From positions 1 to 64,000 of the forward strand of contig DATJLU010000117.1 in assembly GCA_035509275.1 (NCBI GenBank): DNA of 64,000 bases. Direction: 5' to 3'. Below, in pieces: positions 60,008 through 64,000 of this stretch (position 1 is the stretch's first letter; each line of letters opens with the position of its first letter). Below the pieces are notes generated by a model. It had not been told where the DNA came from. It searched no databases and saw only the letters and a program-made list of their open reading frames with translations. Source of the stretch: DAHUYF01 sp035509275. Its GTDB lineage: Bacteria > Pseudomonadota > Alphaproteobacteria > ATCC43930 > CGMCC-115725. The translations under genes were made by a program, and so were the position numbers.

Positions 60008-61504
60008 GTGGCGGTGCGGGACGGCTCGTGGCGGCACGAGACCGCGGCGATCGCCGCGCTGTTCCTGGTGCTGCTCTGCCTCATTCCGCCCGATGGCGTG
60101 CTGTCCGGCAATGAGGAGAATTATTTCCAGCTCGCTCTGAACAGCGTCGCGGCGGCGCCGGCCCTGCCGGAAACGGCCGTCTTCGACAGCTCGCACCACC
60201 GCTTCGTCGCCGATCATCTCTTGGGCCGGTTGATCGCCGCGCTCGGCTATGGCGGGGCGCAGATCGTTGCGCGCCTCACGGCCGCTGTCGCCTACGCGCT
60301 GGCGCTCAATGCGCTCTTCCGCCGCTTCGGCCTCGATGCGCTCGATGGCGTTATCGTCGTCATCGCCTTCGCGCTGCTCGGCCAGACCCTGTTCGGCGAG
60401 GAATGGCTGTTCTACAGCGCCGAAGCCAAGGTCGCGGCCTATGTCCTCGTTCTCGCCGGTCTGGCTGTGGTGATCGGCGGCGGCGGCCTCAATCGCGCGG
60501 TGCTGTTTTTTGCCGCGGCGACGTATTTCCACTTCCTGGTCGGCGGTTTCTGGTGCGTCGCGGCGCTGCTGCTCCGCCTCGTCGAGGACCGGCGCTCGTT
60601 GCGCGCCGCCGCGGCGGCCGCCGGACGCTTCGCGCTTCTCGTGGCGCCGCTCGTGGCTTGGATCGCTTGGGCGAGGCTCGGCGCAGAGGCAGTTGCCATA
60701 CCCTCGGGCCCGCCATCGGTTGATGTCATCTATTCGATCCTGCGCCTGCCGCATCACACCGCGCCCTTCGTCGACGCGCATCGCTTCCTGTTGCGCTGGC
60801 TGCCGGGTGTCTTGCTGGCGTGCGGCATGCTCACCGTTTGCTTCGTCCTGCGGCGTCTGCCCGAGGCCCGGCGCCTCGGACCGCTGGCGCTGTGGCTCGG
60901 GCTGCTGCTGTTCTACCTCGCCCTGGCCTTCGCCGCGGCGGCAGTCGATCGCGACACCGGCGCTCTCGGCAAGTTCTATCTCTTCCGGCCGGCGGCGCTC
61001 ATTCTGCTGCTGTGGCTCTGCCTGGTCGCGGCGGCCCTGGGCCGGCTCGAGCTCAGCCACGCTACGGCGCTTCGCCTGATGGCGTTGGCGCTGCTCGGCC
61101 CCGGCTTTCTGCTCGGCGCCGCAACGCGCGTGGCGAAGGACGTCGCGGCGGCGAGGGACGGCGCCCATGCCGAGCTCATCGCAGCCCTGGCGCGAGAGAC
61201 GCCGCCCGGCAGTGTCGTGCTGATCGATCCTGCCCTCGAACCCCGTTTCCTCGATGTCGAGCGGCGCACCGGCCGTGCGGCTCTGGTGTTGTGGAAGTTC
61301 GTACCGGCGACGGATGCCGAGATCGTCGAATGGTATCGCCGCATTCAATTCCGCAACGCCGTCTTTGCCGAAGGCTGCGCCGACGCGACGGCCTATCGCT
61401 TCGATTTCGTGCTCGCGGCGCCGGAGCATGCCGCGGCGCTTGCCGCGCGCTGCGGGGCGCCCGTCGCCAGCGCCGGCTCATGGGTATTGCTGCGCCGCTC
61501 CTGA
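60008..61504 (+). CDS. Polytopic membrane protein of unknown function
   Basis: A 498-residue protein with about ten transmembrane helices. The first external loop has GVLSGNEENYFQLALNSVAA and FDSSHHRFVADHLLG. This arrangement (acidic and His residues after TM1, then repeated helices, then a soluble C-terminus of ~120 residues) resembles GT-C glycosyltransferases, but I cannot assign it. The C-terminal part (LARETPPGSVVLIDPALEPR) looks like an extracytoplasmic alpha/beta domain. The start is GTG at 60008, with another GTG at 60014. It follows the M20 gene by 12 bp. Confidence 0.75.
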   Translation: MAVRDGSWRHETAAIAALFLVLLCLIPPDGVLSGNEENYFQLALNSVAAAPALPETAVFDSSHHRFVADHLLGRLIAALGYGGAQIVARLTAAVAYALALNALFRRFGLDALDGVIVVIAFALLGQTLFGEEWLFYSAEAKVAAYVLVLAGLAVVIGGGGLNRAVLFFAAATYFHFLVGGFWCVAALLLRLVEDRRSLRAAAAAAGRFALLVAPLVAWIAWARLGAEAVAIPSGPPSVDVIYSILRLPHHTAPFVDAHRFLLRWLPGVLLACGMLTVCFVLRRLPEARRLGPLALWLGLLLFYLALAFAAAAVDRDTGALGKFYLFRPAALILLLWLCLVAAALGRLELSHATALRLMALALLGPGFLLGAATRVAKDVAAARDGAHAELIAALARETPPGSVVLIDPALEPRFLDVERRTGRAALVLWKFVPATDAEIVEWYRRIQFRNAVFAEGCADATAYRFDFVLAAPEHAAALAARCGAPVASAGSWVLLRRS

Positions 61505-61557
61505 CGCGGCGATGCACGCGCCGAGGCGCCGTCGATTGCGCGAGCCCGGAGCGCGGC

Positions 61558-61582
61558 GGAACAAACCAGCGGTTAGGTCGTT
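61558..61582 (+). promoter_or_regulatory. EcfG-type general stress response promoter
   Basis: GGAAC (61558-61562), 16 bases, CGTT (61579-61582) matches the EcfG consensus fully. It lies 69 bp upstream of the ATG of a small exported protein, in correct orientation, leaving a leader of about 60 bases. Position and orientation make it more credible than the similar match at 9090. Confidence 0.6.
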
Positions 61583-61650
61583 TCCAAGGCGATGATGAGC
61601 CGGCGCGCTGCGCCGGAGCGACAGGCCCCCGACCAGAGAAAGGATTCTCG

Positions 61651-61938
61651 ATGAGACATCTACTTGGCGGCGTCGCTATCGCCGCTCTGCTCGCCGCCGG
61701 ATTGCCCGCCGCGGCGCAGAATGCAGGCACCGACCAGCAACAGGCCCCCGCGACGACGCACCACGGCATGGCCAAGCACAAGGCAAAGCATTCGAGCCAG
61801 CATGCACAGGCCAAGAAAGGCGCCAGCGCCTCGTCCGGCGACAATATGGCGGAAGAGCTGAACCGCCAGGAGCTGCAGCGGCTGAGCCAGGCCAACAGCC
61901 AGATGCCGGCCAGCGGCACCACCATGCCGGGGCACTAG
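61651..61938 (+). CDS. Small exported cationic, His-rich protein
   Basis: A 95-residue protein. Residues 1-22 form a Sec signal peptide (RHLLGGVAIAALLAAGLPAAA, cleaved before QNAG). The mature part of about 73 residues contains HHGMAKHKAKHSSQHAQAKK, rich in His and Lys, followed by a short helix EELNRQELQRLSQANSQ and a Pro/His end. No cysteines. The His/Lys stretch might bind metal or polyanions. AGAGAAAGGA precedes the ATG. An EcfG-type promoter lies upstream, suggesting a stress-induced periplasmic protein. No family recognised. Confidence 0.7.
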   Translation: MRHLLGGVAIAALLAAGLPAAAQNAGTDQQQAPATTHHGMAKHKAKHSSQHAQAKKGASASSGDNMAEELNRQELQRLSQANSQMPASGTTMPGH

Positions 61939-62302
61939 GGCCCACCTGCTCGAGTCGAATCGCTTGCTTTCGATATCGTCGTTCCCGCGAAAGCGGGCAT
62001 CCACGCCTGTGGGCCTCCGCCTTCGTGGGGGTGGCGAAGAGCATAAAAGCGGTTCCATGTGACCCGATACGGCTCTGATGGCGGGGCCGAGTCGATGGTG
62101 ACGCCACTCCGTCGGTAAGCCCGGTGTGCGCTGCAGCGCCGCGTCGGGCCGCCGATGGGGGGCCGCGGTTCGCTGCGCGAAGCAGCGGCAACGCGCCTTG
62201 TCGTTACCGGCGGCGGGCGCGCCGTTCACCCTTCGGCAAGGTCTCCGGCGCTATCCGTTCTCTGAAGAAATCCCCGGCCGGACTTCGGAGAACGAAGCGC
62301 AC
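61939..62302. other. Intergenic region, 364 bp, containing a REP-like element
   Basis: Apart from the REP-like sequence at 61977-62029 I see no gene. The frame of the alpha-glucosidase stays open upstream of its ATG to 62126, but the codons there are not conserved-looking. A promoter for the glucosidase is expected between 62100 and 62290; none is obvious. Confidence 0.5.
61977..62029. repeat. Degenerate REP-like element, second copy
   Basis: Its left arm, CGTCGTTCCCGCGAAAGCGG, equals the left arm of the element at 250-310 except for one base, with the same GAAA loop. The right arm (CCTCCGCCTTCGTGGGGG) has decayed. Belongs to the same dispersed family. Confidence 0.75.
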
Positions 62303-63964
<1,662 letters not shown>

Positions 63965-64000
63965 CGGGAGCGCGCCGCCGGCCGCGCCGGTTATAGTGCG

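Noticed and set aside
58751..61429. An 892-codon open frame on the minus strand opposite the M20 hydrolase and membrane protein
   Set aside because: It mirrors the real genes; its translation is Arg/Gln/Glu-rich with no domain, which is the usual antisense artefact in GC-rich DNA.

Overview
The window is high-GC DNA of ordinary chromosomal character from an alphaproteobacterium, most likely Rhodospirillales-like or Hyphomicrobiales-like. The strongest indicator is a C4-type 5-aminolevulinate synthase (hemA). Supporting indicators are the dxs-tlyA-RNA methyltransferase run, FabI next to AroC, many ATGA/GTGA-coupled genes and several complete ABC importers. I see no rRNA, tRNA, CRISPR array, insertion sequence, integrase or phage gene. 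About 60 protein genes cover most of the sequence.

Layout. 1-2.4 kb: end of dxs, tlyA and an iron-sulfur uracil-5 RNA methyltransferase, with a REP-type palindromic pair between dxs and tlyA. 2.5-8.8 kb: an unrecognised exported protein, then (minus strand) a sugar ABC importer without its ATPase followed by a SulP permease. 9.2-18.4 kb: mixed housekeeping genes (2-hydroxyacid dehydrogenase, PncC, response regulator, acyl-CoA dehydrogenase, SppA, AhpD-like protein, AroC, FabI, YihY). 18.6-28.2 kb: a zinc-ribbon adenylate/guanylate cyclase, a glutamine-amidotransferase-like hydrolase, a DnaJ-like chaperone, the coupled set PdxH-CDF-SDR-ACT, a 2OG oxygenase, an MBL hydrolase, a winged-helix protein and HemA. 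28.4-40.4 kb: a catabolic island with an IclR regulator, M28 peptidase, Asp/Glu-racemase-like protein, complete dipeptide-type ABC importer, MlrC-type M81 peptidase and class III aminotransferase. 40.7-48.1 kb: a 56-residue protein, a large MscS channel and a complete LivKHMGF importer. 48.3-52.9 kb: a tightly coupled set of two or three glycosyltransferases, a SPASM radical SAM enzyme and a DoxX-like membrane protein. 53.1-56.1 kb: an acyl-CoA-dehydrogenase-fold protein lacking the catalytic Glu, a PhnD-like protein without signal peptide, and a radical SAM enzyme fused to a degenerate TusA-like domain. 56.2-64 kb: VOC proteins, an MFS carrier, an M20 amidohydrolase, a polytopic membrane protein, a small cationic exported protein behind a consensus EcfG-type promoter, and a GH13 alpha-glucosidase.

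How genes work together. The clearest unit is 28.4-38.9 kb. An IclR regulator and two TTTCA-N5-TGAAA operator-like sites stand before a peptide uptake and hydrolysis operon that includes a racemase-type enzyme, which suggests use of peptides or amides with unusual or D-configured residues. The least explained stretch is 48.3-56.1 kb: two radical SAM enzymes, glycosyltransferases, an altered ACAD-fold enzyme and a cytoplasmic PhnD-like protein lie together without a pathway I can name. It is the best candidate here for an undescribed system.

Limits. All function calls come from reading motifs. No alignment or database search was possible, and start codons are chosen from Shine-Dalgarno spacing, overlaps and family N-termini.
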